A DNA stretch of 64,000 nt, taken from contig CAVZOP010000002.1 of NCBI GenBank assembly GCA_963776935.1, positions 372,001-436,000 on the forward strand, in the 5' to 3' direction. Under the pieces are notes generated by a model. It did no database searches, was not told where the DNA came from, and saw only the letters and a list, made by a program, of their open reading frames with translations. Position numbers and translations under genes: made by a program. The stretch comes from JALOLG01 sp963776935 (GTDB taxonomy: Bacteria > Actinomycetota > Acidimicrobiia > Acidimicrobiales > Ilumatobacteraceae). This document shows, piece by piece, positions 35,549-46,040 of this stretch (positions within the stretch are counted from its first letter, which is position 1; each line of letters starts with the position of its first letter).

Positions 35549-38500
35549 ATGCAGATACAGCCTGGGCCCACGGGCCTCTACGACCCGCGCTTCGAACATG
35601 ACTCCTGTGGTGTCTCGTTCGTCGCCCACATGCGGGGCGTACGGTCCAACGACCTGGTGATGACCGGGCTGCGCGCCTTGACCAACCTCGCCCACCGCGG
35701 TGCAACCGGGGCCGAGCCCGACACGGGCGACGGCGCCGGCATCCTGCTGCAGATGCCCGACAAGTTCCTGCGGGCGGTCGTCGGGTTCCCGCTCCCGGCC
35801 GAGGGTGCGTACGCCGCCGGGATCGCCTTCCTGCCCGACCGAGTCGATGGCGCTCGAGAAGGCACTCGCCGCGATCGAGGACATCGCCGTCGAGGAGGGG
35901 CTCGTCGTGCTCGGCTGGCGCGACCTGCCGATCCTGCCCGACTGCCTCGGCGCCACCGCTCGCGCCGCGATGCCGACGATGAAGCAGTTCTTCGTCGCCG
36001 CCGCCGACGGTGCATCGGGCATCGATCTCGACCGCAAGACGTTCGTCGCCCGCAAACGAGCCGAGCACGAATTGGCCGAGGACCTGACGACGTACTTCTC
36101 CTCGCTGTCGGCCCGCACGATCGTCTACAAGGGGATGCTGACGACACCGCAGCTCGGCCAGTTCTTCCCCGATCTCGTCGATCCGCGCGTCGAGAGCGCG
36201 CTGCTACTCGTGCACTCCCGCTTCTCGACGAACACGTTCCCGTCGTGGCCGCTCGCCCACCCGTACCGCTTCATCGCCCACAACGGCGAGATCAACACCG
36301 TCCAGGGCAACCAGAACTGGATGCGTGCCCGCGAGGCGATGGCGTCGAGCCCGCATCTGCCGAACCTCGCCAAGGCGTTCCCGATCTGCACGCCGGGGGC
36401 GTCCGACACGGCCCGCTTCGACGAGGTCCTGGAGCTGCTGCACCTGGCCGGGCGCCCGATCCAGCACGCGATCCTGATGATGATCCCCGAGGCGTGGGAG
36501 AACAACGCCGAGATGGACGACGACAAGCGGGCGTTCTACCGCTACCACTCGAGCATGATGGAGCCCTGGGACGGCCCCGCCAGCGTGACGTTCACCGACG
36601 GCACCGTGATCGGCGCCGTGCTCGACCGCAACGGGCTGCGTCCGAGCCGCTACTGGGTCACCGACGACGACTTGGTCGTGATGGCATCCGAGGTCGGCGT
36701 GATCGACATCGACCCCGCCAAGGTCGTCACCAAGGGGCGGCTGCAGCCCGGCAAGATGTTCCTGATCGACACCGCCGAAGGGCGCATCGTCGACGACGAG
36801 GAGATCAAGGGCACGCTCGCCGCCGAGCACCCATACGCAGAGTGGCTCGAGCAGGGCATGGCCGAGCTCGCCGATCTCCCAGCGCGCGAGCACGTCGTGT
36901 TCAGCCATCACAGCGTGCTGCGCCGTCAGCAGATGTTCGGCTACACCCACGAGGAGCTCAAGATCATCGTCGCCCCGATGGCGCTCAAGGGCGCCGAGCC
37001 GATCGGCTCGATGGGCACCGACACGCCGATCGCGGTGTTGTCGGAACGACCACGCCTGCTGTTCGACTACTTCCAGCAGCTGTTCGCCCAGGTCACGAAC
37101 CCGCCCCTCGACGCCATCCGTGAGGAGGTCGTCACGGCGGTGGCGTCGGCGGTCGGTCCGGAGGCCAACCTCCTCCAGCCGGGTCCCGAGAACTGCCGCC
37201 AGCTCGCACTGCCGTTCCCGATCATCGACAACGACGAGCTGGCCCGGATCATCCACGCCGACGACGACGGCGGGTACCCGGGTCTCAAGTCACACGTCGT
37301 CAAGGGTCTCTACCGCGTCGCTGGTGGGGGCAACGCACTCCGGCTGGCGCTGGAGGCGATCTTCGACGAGGTGTCACGGGCGATCGACAACGGCGCCCGC
37401 GTCATCGTGCTCTCCGACCGCAACGCCGACGAGATCGACGCGCCCATCCCGTCGCTGCTGCTCACGTCGGCGGTGCACCACCACCTCGTCCGCACCAAGC
37501 AGCGCACGATGGTCGGCCTGCTCGTCGAGTGCGGCGACGCCCGCGAGGTGCACCACATGGCGCTGCTGATCGGATATGGCGCCGGCGCCATCAACCCGTA
37601 CCTCGCGTTCGAATCGATCGAGGACCTCATCGCCGCCGACGACGGACGCGGCCACCACGGCCTCGGCGGGATGGATCCGAGCAAGGCCGTCCGCAACTAC
37701 ATCAAGGCATGCGGCAAGGGCGTGCTGAAGGTGATGTCGAAGATGGGCGTCTCGACCGTCGCCAGCTACACCGGCGCCCAGATCTTCGAGGCGATCGGCC
37801 TCGGCGAGGAACTGATCGAGCGGTACTTCACCGGCACCGTGAGCCGCCTCGGCGGCATCGGCCTCGACGAGTTGGCGGAAGAGACGGCGGCCCGCCACGC
37901 CACGGCGCATCCCACGCGGCCAGCCGAACGTGCCCACCGCAAGCTCGAGCTCGGCGGCGAGTACCAGTGGCGCCGCGAGGGCGAGCACCACCTGTTCAAC
38001 CCCGAGACGGTGTTCAAGCTCCAGCACGCGACCAGGGCGAAGCGCTACGACATCTTCAAGGAGTACACGTCGCGCGTCGACGACCAGTCGCGTCGCCTGG
38101 CGACGTTGCGCGGCCTGTTCACGTTCAAGACCGACGAGCGCGTGTCGATCCCGATCGACGAGGTCGAACCCGTCAGCGAGATCCTCAAGCGCTTCTCGAC
38201 CGGAGCGATGTCGTACGGATCGATCTCGGCCGAGGCGCACGAGACGCTGGCGATCGCGATGAACTCGATCGGCGCCAAGTCGAACACCGGTGAGGGCGGC
38301 GAGGACGCCGACCGCCTGCACGACCCGTCGCGCCGGTCGGCGATCAAGCAGGTCGCGTCGGGGCGTTTCGGCGTGACGTCGGAGTACCTCACCAACGCCG
38401 ACGACCTGCAGATCAAGATGGCGCAGGGTGCCAAGCCGGGCGAGGGCGGTCAGCTCCCTGGTCACAAGGTGTACCCGTGGATCGCCAAGACCCGCTACTC

Positions 38501-40106
38501 GACGCCCGGGGTCGGTCTCATCAGCCCGCCACCGCACCACGACATCTACTCGATCGAGGATCTCAAGCAGCTGATCCACGATCTCAAGAACGCCAACCCC
38601 TCGGCCCGCATCCACGTCAAGCTCGTCGCCGAGATGGGCGTCGGCACCGTCGCCGCGGGGGTGAGCAAGGCCAAGGCCGACGTCGTGCTGATCTCCGGCC
38701 ACGACGGCGGCACCGGCGCCAGCCCGCTCACGTCGTTGAAGCACGCCGGTGGACCGTGGGAGCTCGGGCTCGCCGAGACCCAGCAGACGCTGCTGATGAA
38801 CGGGCTGCGCGATCGCATCGTCGTGCAGACCGACGGACAGCTGAAGACCGGACGCGACGTCGTGATCGCGGCGCTGCTGGGTGCCGAGGAGTTCGGCTTC
38901 GCGACCGCGCCGCTGGTCGTGTCGGGCTGCGTGATGATGCGCGTCTGTCACCTCGACACCTGCCCGGTGGGCATCGCCACCCAGAACCCCGAGCTGCGCA
39001 AGCGGTTCAACGGCTCACCCGAGTTCGTCGTGACGTTCTTCGAGTACATCGCCGCCGAGGTTCGCGAGCTGATGGCCGAGCTCGGCTTCCGCACGATGGC
39101 CGAGATGATCGGCCACGTCGAGTGCCTCGACACCGAGGGTGCGGTCGGCCACTGGAAGGCGCACGGGCTCGACATCGGCCCGATCCTTGCGGTGCCGCAC
39201 AACGCCTACGACCAGACGTTCCACCAGTCGGTCGGGCAGGACCACGGCCTCGCCGAAGCGCTCGACCAGGAGTTGATCCGCCTCGCCCGCGCCGCGATCG
39301 ACGACGGCACTCCGGTGCGGATCGAGCTACCGATCCGCAACACCAACCGCACCGTCGGCACGATGCTCGGTCATGAGGTCACTCGGGTCTGGCACGGCGT
39401 CGGCCTGCCCGACGGCACGATCGACATCTCGTTCCGCGGCTCGGCCGGGCAGAGCTTCGGCGCCTTCGTCCCGGCCGGCATCACGATGCGGCTCGAGGGC
39501 GACGCCAACGACTACCTCGGCAAGGGACTGTCGGGCGGGCGGCTGGTCGTGTACCCCGACCGCGAGGCGCCGTTCGTCGCCGAGGAGCAGATCCTCGCCG
39601 GCAACGTGATCGGGTACGGCGCGACCGGTGGCGAGATCTTCCTCAGGGGCGTCGTCGGGGAACGGTTCTGCGTGCGCAACTCGGGGGTGCTGGCGGTGGT
39701 CGAAGGCGTCGGCGACCACGGCTGCGAGTACATGACCGGTGGGCGCGTCGTCGTGCTGGGCGCGACCGGGCGCAACTTCGGCGCCGGGATGTCGGGTGGC
39801 ATCGCCTACGTCTACGACCGCGACGGGTCGTTCGACACCCGCGTCAACGACGAGATGGTCACGATCGAGCAACTCGACGCGAGCGATCGGGAGTTCCTCC
39901 GCGCGACGGTGCAGCGCCATGGCGAGTACACCGGCTCGGCGGTGGCGAAGCGTCTGCTGGCGGCGTGGAACGTCGAGGTCAGCCGGTTCCGCAAGGTGAT
40001 GCCCACCGACTACAAGCGGGTCCTCGCCGTGATGCGCGAGGCGGAGGCGGCCGGGCTCACCGAGGACGAGACGATGGTGAAGGTCATGGAGTCGAGCCAT
40101 GGGTGA
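35549..40106 (+). CDS. gltB: Glutamate synthase large subunit (one apparent frameshift)
   Basis: About 1518 residues, full length for the NADPH-type alpha subunit. It forms glutamate from glutamine and 2-oxoglutarate. The type II amidotransferase cysteine follows a short propeptide (DSC at residue 20), the FMN domain includes SGHDGGTGASPLTS, the 3Fe-4S cysteines are in CHLDTCPVG, and the C-terminal beta-helix shows GAGMSGGIAYV. The frame shifts after GIAFLPD; dropping one C of 35839-35840 continues it as ESMALEKAL. It overlaps gltD by eight bases. Confidence 0.95.
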
Positions 40107-41550
40107 GGCGACCGGGTTCCTCAAGTGGGCGCGCGAGACGCCCACCCGCCGGCCGGTACCGGTGCGGTTGCGGGACTGGAAAGAGGTCTACGAGGGCTTC
40201 CCGAACGAGGCGCTGCAGATCCAGGCCGGGCGCTGCATGGACTGCGGCATCCCGTTCTGCAACAACGGCTGCCCGCTCGGCAACCTGATCCCTGACTGGA
40301 ACGACCTCGTGTACCGCGATCACTGGCGCGATGCCATCGACCGCCTGCATGCCACGAACAACTTTCCCGAGTTCACCGGGCGCCTGTGCCCGGCGCCGTG
40401 CGAGGCGGCGTGCGTGCTCGGCATCAACGCCGACCCGGTGACCATCAAGCAGGTCGAGGTCGAGATCATCGATCGGGCGTGGGACGAGGGTTGGGTCGTG
40501 CCGCAGTACCCGTCGGTCAAGACGGGCAAGCGGGTCGCCGTGATCGGCTCCGGACCGGCCGGGCTCGCCGCCGCCCAGCAGCTCACGCGTGCCGGTCACG
40601 ACGTGGTCGTGCTCGAGCGCGCCGACCGGATCGGCGGCCTGCTGCGGTACGGCATCCCCGAGTTCAAGATGGAGAAGCGCCACCTCGAACGCCGCCTCGG
40701 ACAGATGGAGGCGGAGGGCACCGAGTTCCGCACCAACGCCAAGGTCGGCCCCGGTGTCGACATCGACATCCTCGTCGCCTCGAACGACGCGATCGTGCTC
40801 GCCTGTGGCGCGACGGCGTGGCGCGACCTGCCGATCCCCGGGCGCGACCTGAACGGCGTCCACCAGGCGATGGAGTACCTGCCGCTCTCGAACCTGGTGC
40901 AGGAAGGCGACCTCGACTCGTCGCCGATCGATGCCACCGGCAAGCACGTCGTGATCATCGGCGGGGGCGACACGGGAGCCGACTGCCTGGGCACCGCCCA
41001 TCGCCAGGGTGCCGCGTCGGTCACCCAGCTGGAGATCCTGCCCCGTCCGCCTGACGATCGGGCGGCCGGCAACCCGTGGCCGCAGTGGAGCTTCATCTAC
41101 CGCGTCTCGTCGGCCCACGAAGAGGGCGGTGAACGGCTGTTCAGCGTCAACACCGAGCACTTCGTCGACGACGGGGCCGGCAACGTCCGGGCCTTGTTGC
41201 TCCACGACGTCGAGATGATCGACGGCAGGTTCACCAAGGTGGAGGGGACCGAGCGCGAGATCCCGGCCGACCTCGTCCTGCTGGCGATGGGGTTCGTCGG
41301 CCCCGAGCAGTCGGCGTGGCTGCACCAGCTCGGTGTCGAGTTCGACGAGCGTGGCAACGTCCGTCGCGACGACGAGTTCATGTCGGTCGTGCCGGGTGTG
41401 TTCGTGGCCGGCGACATGGGCCGCGGGCAGAGCCTCATCGTGTGGGCGATCGCCGAAGGCCGTGCCTGCGCGGCTGCCGTCGACCGCTACCTCGTCGGCG
41501 AGACGACGTTGCCGGCACCGGTCCTGCCGACCACCCGCCCGCTGATGTGA
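40099..41550 (+). CDS. gltD: Glutamate synthase small subunit
   Basis: 483 residues; takes electrons from NADPH through FAD and two Fe-S clusters and passes them to GltB. The cysteines CMDCGIPFCNNGCP and CPAPCEAAC are at the N-terminus, followed by the two nucleotide-binding glycine motifs (GSGPAGLAAA, GGGDTGADC). ATG 40099 lies inside the end of gltB, so translation is coupled. Together gltBD give the organism a GOGAT route for ammonium assimilation; 2-oxoglutarate comes from icd. Confidence 0.96.
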   Translation: MGEATGFLKWARETPTRRPVPVRLRDWKEVYEGFPNEALQIQAGRCMDCGIPFCNNGCPLGNLIPDWNDLVYRDHWRDAIDRLHATNNFPEFTGRLCPAPCEAACVLGINADPVTIKQVEVEIIDRAWDEGWVVPQYPSVKTGKRVAVIGSGPAGLAAAQQLTRAGHDVVVLERADRIGGLLRYGIPEFKMEKRHLERRLGQMEAEGTEFRTNAKVGPGVDIDILVASNDAIVLACGATAWRDLPIPGRDLNGVHQAMEYLPLSNLVQEGDLDSSPIDATGKHVVIIGGGDTGADCLGTAHRQGAASVTQLEILPRPPDDRAAGNPWPQWSFIYRVSSAHEEGGERLFSVNTEHFVDDGAGNVRALLLHDVEMIDGRFTKVEGTEREIPADLVLLAMGFVGPEQSAWLHQLGVEFDERGNVRRDDEFMSVVPGVFVAGDMGRGQSLIVWAIAEGRACAAAVDRYLVGETTLPAPVLPTTRPLM

Positions 41551-41633
41551 TGTGACGGGCGGCTCGCTGCCGAGAGCCAGGTCGGCAGGGTGGTGACGCC
41601 GTCGCGCCTACTGCCGCGCCGTACGCTGGTGGC

Positions 41634-42300
41634 ATGCGTTCATTGCTGCGTCCCGTCGGCGTGATCGCGCTCGGGCTCTTTCCAGCGATCCTGATCAGCG
41701 CGTGCGGCGATGACGACGACGAGACATCGAACACCCCGGTGGTCCCGATCCAGGAGACGAGCTACGTGGTGAAGGAGCCGGCCACCACGACGACGACGCT
41801 CGCGCCCGAGCTCTCGGCCGATGGCGACGATCTCGCCGGTCGAGCAGCTGTACACGATCGAAGCCGGTGATGCGGTGTCGTCGATCGCCAACAAGTTCGG
41901 GATCACGATGGAGGAGCTGGCCAACTACAACGAATGGCCGGAGGGCATCTCCCATCCGATCTACCCCGGCGAGGAGATCAGGATCCCACCGAACTCGAAG
42001 ATCCCGAGTGCCGCCGTCGAAGACGACGAGGAGACCGAGACCGACTCGACCGAAGCCGACACGTCGACCGAGACCGACTCGACGGAAGCCGACACGGAGT
42101 CGACCGACGCGCCGCCGTCGGGCAGTGGTGAGGATTGCGAGGAGGGGTCGTACACGATCACCGCCGACGACACGACCCGCCTGAAGGTGGCCGAGAAGTT
42201 CGACGTCACCGTCGAGGCGCTCGACGCCGCCAACGCCAACACCAGCGGCTACAGCGGGTTCTATCCCGGATTGCAGATCGTCATCCCGTGCGTTGGGTGA
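41634..42300 (+). CDS. Lipoprotein with two LysM domains (one apparent frameshift)
   Basis: About 222 residues. Signal peptide with lipobox ISAC at residues 21-24, a Thr-rich linker, LysM 1 (YTIEAGDAVSSIANKFG), an acidic Ser/Thr/Glu spacer with near-repeats of TETDSTEAD, and LysM 2 (YTITADDTTRLKVAEKF) with flanking cysteines. It should be membrane-anchored and bind peptidoglycan. The frame breaks in the linker; shortening the GG or CC run at 41816-41819 by one joins it. TACGCT six bases before ATG 41634 suggests leaderless transcription. Confidence 0.85.
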
Positions 42301-42309
42301 GCCCCAGGC

Positions 42310-43342
42310 TCACGCTCCGCACCCGTTGCCCATCACTGCGGTCGCACCGTCGCCGTCGAAGTCGAACACCGTCACGCCGGCGCCCTCGTGGTACCACGTG
42401 CGCAGGGCGACCTCCATCCGACCGTCTCCGTTGAGGTCGGCGACGCCGAGCACGCGCGCCCGGTTCAAGAACGGGAGCTGGTCCTCCGGGAGGTCGGGCG
42501 CGACGAACGACGAGAAGATGACCGTGTCGACGACCTGTCCGGAGATCTGCGGCGCCCGCAGGTAGACGAGGGCGAGGTCCCCGGGCGCTCCGAACGGCGC
42601 TTCGAAGTGTTCGAACACGACGAGCACCTCTTCCATCCCGTCTCCGTCGAGGTCGCTGCGAACCACCTGCACGACCTTGCCGGTGGTGCCGTCGACGCCG
42701 AGGTCGTCGGCGAACGTCGCCCCGATCTGGCGGTACTCGTCGATCTGGAGGCCGAGCTGGTTGGCCGGCCGCGGCTGGATCGCCCAGTCGCCGACCACGC
42801 CGATGCCCGAGTAGCCGAAGCCGGGCGGGTCCGGCTCGGGCACCGCGACGTCGACGGCGAACCCGATCCGCTCGTCGAAGCAGGCCTCGCCGGCGCCACC
42901 GAGCGACGCCGCCGCCGGCGCCAGGTCGAGTCCTGTCACCTGCAACGGGTCCCCGGCGGCGGCAGGGAACTCCAGCGGTGTCGATTCGCCCTCCTCGCCC
43001 AACTGCACCCACGCCGTCCCACTCCAGTAGCCGAGCGGCAACCAGAAGTCGTCGTCGGGTCCACCGATGAACGCGGCCGCGACGTCGGCCGACGCGGCCG
43101 GCGGTGTGGTGGTGGCGGACGCCGCAACCGTGGTCGTCGTGGTCGTCGACGTCGTGGTGGTCGGGATCGTGGTCGCCGGCGTCGGATGGTGCGGTCGTGG
43201 TCGAGCCGAGCAGTGTCGTCGTTGCGCCGGCGGGCAACGTCGTCGGCGTCAGGGTGCCCGACGACGTCGTTGTGTCGGTCGAGCACGACGCGATCACGAC
43301 CGCCCCCGCGACCACGACGAGTGGTCGAAGCCCTCGTCGCAT
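42310..43342 (-). CDS. Lipoprotein with FG-GAP/VCBS-like calcium repeats (one apparent frameshift)
   Basis: About 344 residues. ATG 43342 opens a signal peptide with lipobox IASC, then a long Thr-rich spacer and a domain with three DxDGDG-type loops (DLDGDGMEE, DLNGDGRME, DFDGDGATA), typical of calcium-binding FG-GAP/VCBS repeats. The spacer is read in frame only if one base of the CCGG at 43176-43179 is dropped. Surface-exposed, ligand unknown. Convergent with the LysM lipoprotein, with nine bases between the stops. Confidence 0.8.
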
Positions 43343-43386
43343 CACCACCCAGCGTAAACCACACCCCCGTCGTGCCCGCGTCACGC

Positions 43387-43435
43387 GTTCTGTCTGCCTC
43401 AGATGTAGCGACCGCTCATCTGAGGCAGACAGAAC
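43387..43435. repeat. 49-bp intergenic palindrome, family B copy 2
   Basis: Perfect 18-bp arms, GTTCTGTCTGCCTCAGAT and its complement, around a 13-base centre containing AGCG-AC-CGCT. It lies 45 bp upstream of the FG-GAP lipoprotein start and 20 bp beyond the acyltransferase stop. Confidence 0.9.
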
Positions 43436-43454
43436 CAGGGTTTGGGCGGGGTTT

Positions 43455-44450
43455 TCAGCCGAGGTCGGGCCAGCGGCGGCGTTGGCGGCGGCGGAGGCCG
43501 GCGGCGCCGAGCTTGCGGCGCTCCGACAAGGCCCACTGGCGCCGCCAGCCGTTGTACTCGGGGCCGGTGAGCGACGGGCTGGTACCGGCGTGGGCGCGTT
43601 GGCGGGCCGTCCAGTAGTCGGTCAGGGCCTCGTCGCCGAGGGCGGTGACGGCGGCCTCGATGCGGGCGTTGAAGCGGCGCGTGCTCTCGCCGTCCTCGGC
43701 GACCAACGGGTGGCCGAAGACCACCTTCGTGCGGCCGGGTTTGGGCTTCTTCATGCCCTTGCCGAAGATCGCCCCCGTGCCGTCGATGAACACCGGCACC
43801 ACGGGTGCGCCGGTGCGGCTCGACAGGTACGCCGCACCGCCCTTGAACGACTGGCCCCAACCGTCCGGCGACCGGCCACCTTCCGGGTAGATCACGAGGC
43901 TGTAGCCGTCGGTGATGAGGTCGCGGATCATGTCCGACGACTTGCGGCCGGTGGCGTCACGATCGATCGGGATGGCGTTCAGGGCGAGCGCCGAGAACGC
44001 GGCCTTCCAGTGCTTGTCGAAGAAGTAGTCGGCGGCCGCGGCGACGACGAGGTCGCGCCGCCACGTGGGTGGGACGGAACGGATCATCAACCCGGTGTCG
44101 AGGTGGCTGTGGTGGTTGGGGGCGAAGATGACCGGCGGCGGATCCTCGAGCTGGGCGAGGTCGTCGAGGCGATCGGTGCCGACGATCTCGGGGTTCGTCA
44201 GCGTGCGGGCGAAGAGCCGGATCGGGCCCTCCGTGATGAGCGACCGGGCCGCTCGTGCCACCGGGGTTCGCGCCCATTCCGTGTCGTACTCGGCGCCGAG
44301 CTTCGACGGCTCGCGGGGGACGACGACACCCTTCGGAACGGTCGGGGGGCGATACGGAAAGCCGTACTTCCGCAGCGGTGCCGCCGCCAGGCGGACGAGT
44401 CGCTCGGCTCCTCCCGCAGCACGCTGCGCCCGGCGCACGACGGTCGTCAT
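43455..44450 (-). CDS. PlsC-family acyltransferase
   Basis: 331 residues. The HX4D motif is in NHHSHLDTG, the second block is IPIDRDATG, and the third is YPEGGRSPDG. These define glycerolipid acyltransferases; acceptor unknown. It is the last of four same-strand genes (49675 down to 43455). Only one base separates its start from the LarA-like stop, so the pair is surely co-transcribed. A basic, arginine-rich tail may contact the membrane. Confidence 0.88.
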   Translation of the reverse strand: MTTVVRRAQRAAGGAERLVRLAAAPLRKYGFPYRPPTVPKGVVVPREPSKLGAEYDTEWARTPVARAARSLITEGPIRLFARTLTNPEIVGTDRLDDLAQLEDPPPVIFAPNHHSHLDTGLMIRSVPPTWRRDLVVAAAADYFFDKHWKAAFSALALNAIPIDRDATGRKSSDMIRDLITDGYSLVIYPEGGRSPDGWGQSFKGGAAYLSSRTGAPVVPVFIDGTGAIFGKGMKKPKPGRTKVVFGHPLVAEDGESTRRFNARIEAAVTALGDEALTDYWTARQRAHAGTSPSLTGPEYNGWRRQWALSERRKLGAAGLRRRQRRRWPDLG

Positions 44451-44451
44451 C

Positions 44452-46038
44452 TCACTTCACGTCGGCGACGAGGATCGCCGGCACGTGCAGGTGGGTGACG
44501 GTCGCCGAGCGGCCGACGACGTCGCTGGCGATCTCGAACGCGTCGTCCATCGTCGACGCCGGCGTGAAGCCGAGTCGCCGGACCGCCTGCGGCTCACCGC
44601 CGACGATGATCACCCGGCCGGCGTGTTGCAGGCCGTGTGCGCCCCAGTACCAGGCGTAGAACGGATGCACGCCGTGGTAGGCGTTGCCGGTGCGGTAGAG
44701 ATGGCGGTACCACTCGTCCTCGGCATACTGCTTCTCCCACTTCTTCGACATCACGACGGGATCGTTCGAGTCGGCGAGGACCTGCTCGTAGAAGTCGATG
44801 TAGCTCGGGTGGTGGACCGGGTGGAAGTCGCGGTACGTCGGGTGGGTCATGATCACGACGCCGCCCTCGCGCACGAGTGGCATGCCCCGGTACATGTTGA
44901 ACAAGTACCCGAGGCCCATGCACATCACGAGGATCGGGTTCATGATCGACTCGGGGTTGTACGGGCAGATGAACGGGATCCCCATCGTGAGGATGTCGGT
45001 CTGGCCCTGCACCTCGACCAGTTGCTGGGCGTAGACGTTGTCGAGCGTGATCTTGTGGACGCTCTCGGTGTCGCCCGCCTGCACGCTGGTCGTGCGATAC
45101 GGCGCCTCGATGCCGTGGAAGATCTTGCGCGCCAGCCGCGCCGGCGCCCGGTCGAGCGACTTGGCGGTCGCCAGGTACGTGGCGCGGTCGCGCGCCGTCC
45201 ACTCCCACTCGCGCTTCGACAGGAAGTCGAACGGCGACGGGAACGTGTCGGTGTTGAGCGTGGTCTCGATCTGGAAGATCTTCGGGCCGTTGTCGCGCAC
45301 GACCTTGCCCATCCGCCACACGCTCTTGTGGAGCTCGCTGTGATGACGATCCATCAGGCTGCGTGTGTTCTGCAATGTCTCGGGGTTGTGGTGGAAGCTC
45401 AAGCAGCGGTACGACGCCAGCCCGGTCGTGACCGACTTCCACCCGCCGTCCATCGCCGCCTGGTTGACGTTGACGTACACGAGCAGATCGCTGTCGGCGG
45501 CCCGCTTGTTGATCTCGACGACCTCGCCTTCCGGTGTGGTGCCGAGCTCGGCCAGGTTGTCGTAGTCCTCGGCGTCGTGCTGGTAGAGCGCGCCGCGCGG
45601 CTGGAACGCGTCGTAGATGCGGTCGCCGAGCACGTGGCGCAGTTCGTAGTCGTGCATCCGGCGATGGAGGCCGAGGGCGGCGATCAGGTGCACATCGTCG
45701 ACGCCGGCCGCAGCGGCGAGGTCGAGCACCGCCTCGATCACCCGTTGGCGGGTGTCGGGCGTGCGCATCTTCGGTAGCGACAGGCTGGCGTCGTCGAAGG
45801 CGATCGTCAGCTTCATCCCGGGGAACAGCAACGCGGGGAGCGGATCGGAGTCGTGCGGCTCGAGCAGTGCCCGCCGGATCGCGCCGTCGACGTCGGGCAG
45901 CGCCGCCAGCGGCTCTGGTGGGTACACAACCCGGCTGCGGTCGGCCGGCAACTTCTCGAGACTGAACCCCTCGCCCCGCCAGAACAGGATCGGTGGCGTC
46001 GAGCGGTCGACGTCGAGGACGAATCCGGGGCGAGGCAT
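44452..46038 (-). CDS. LarA-like (DUF2088) protein
   Basis: 528 residues, related to the nickel-pincer lactate racemase LarA. Shared elements include an early Asp-rich FDDASLSLP loop, ALGLHRRM (the H corresponds to LarA His108) and GGWKSVTTGL (the K corresponds to LarA Lys184). The segment equivalent to the LarA PH motif reads NVNQAAMDGG, so the second catalytic histidine appears absent. No larB, larC or larE pincer-assembly gene is nearby. Racemase activity is therefore doubtful; it may act on another 2-hydroxy acid or bind a different ligand. Two bases separate it from the ADH gene upstream. Confidence 0.75.
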   Translation of the reverse strand: MPRPGFVLDVDRSTPPILFWRGEGFSLEKLPADRSRVVYPPEPLAALPDVDGAIRRALLEPHDSDPLPALLFPGMKLTIAFDDASLSLPKMRTPDTRQRVIEAVLDLAAAAGVDDVHLIAALGLHRRMHDYELRHVLGDRIYDAFQPRGALYQHDAEDYDNLAELGTTPEGEVVEINKRAADSDLLVYVNVNQAAMDGGWKSVTTGLASYRCLSFHHNPETLQNTRSLMDRHHSELHKSVWRMGKVVRDNGPKIFQIETTLNTDTFPSPFDFLSKREWEWTARDRATYLATAKSLDRAPARLARKIFHGIEAPYRTTSVQAGDTESVHKITLDNVYAQQLVEVQGQTDILTMGIPFICPYNPESIMNPILVMCMGLGYLFNMYRGMPLVREGGVVIMTHPTYRDFHPVHHPSYIDFYEQVLADSNDPVVMSKKWEKQYAEDEWYRHLYRTGNAYHGVHPFYAWYWGAHGLQHAGRVIIVGGEPQAVRRLGFTPASTMDDAFEIASDVVGRSATVTHLHVPAILVADVK

Positions 46039-46040
46039 GC

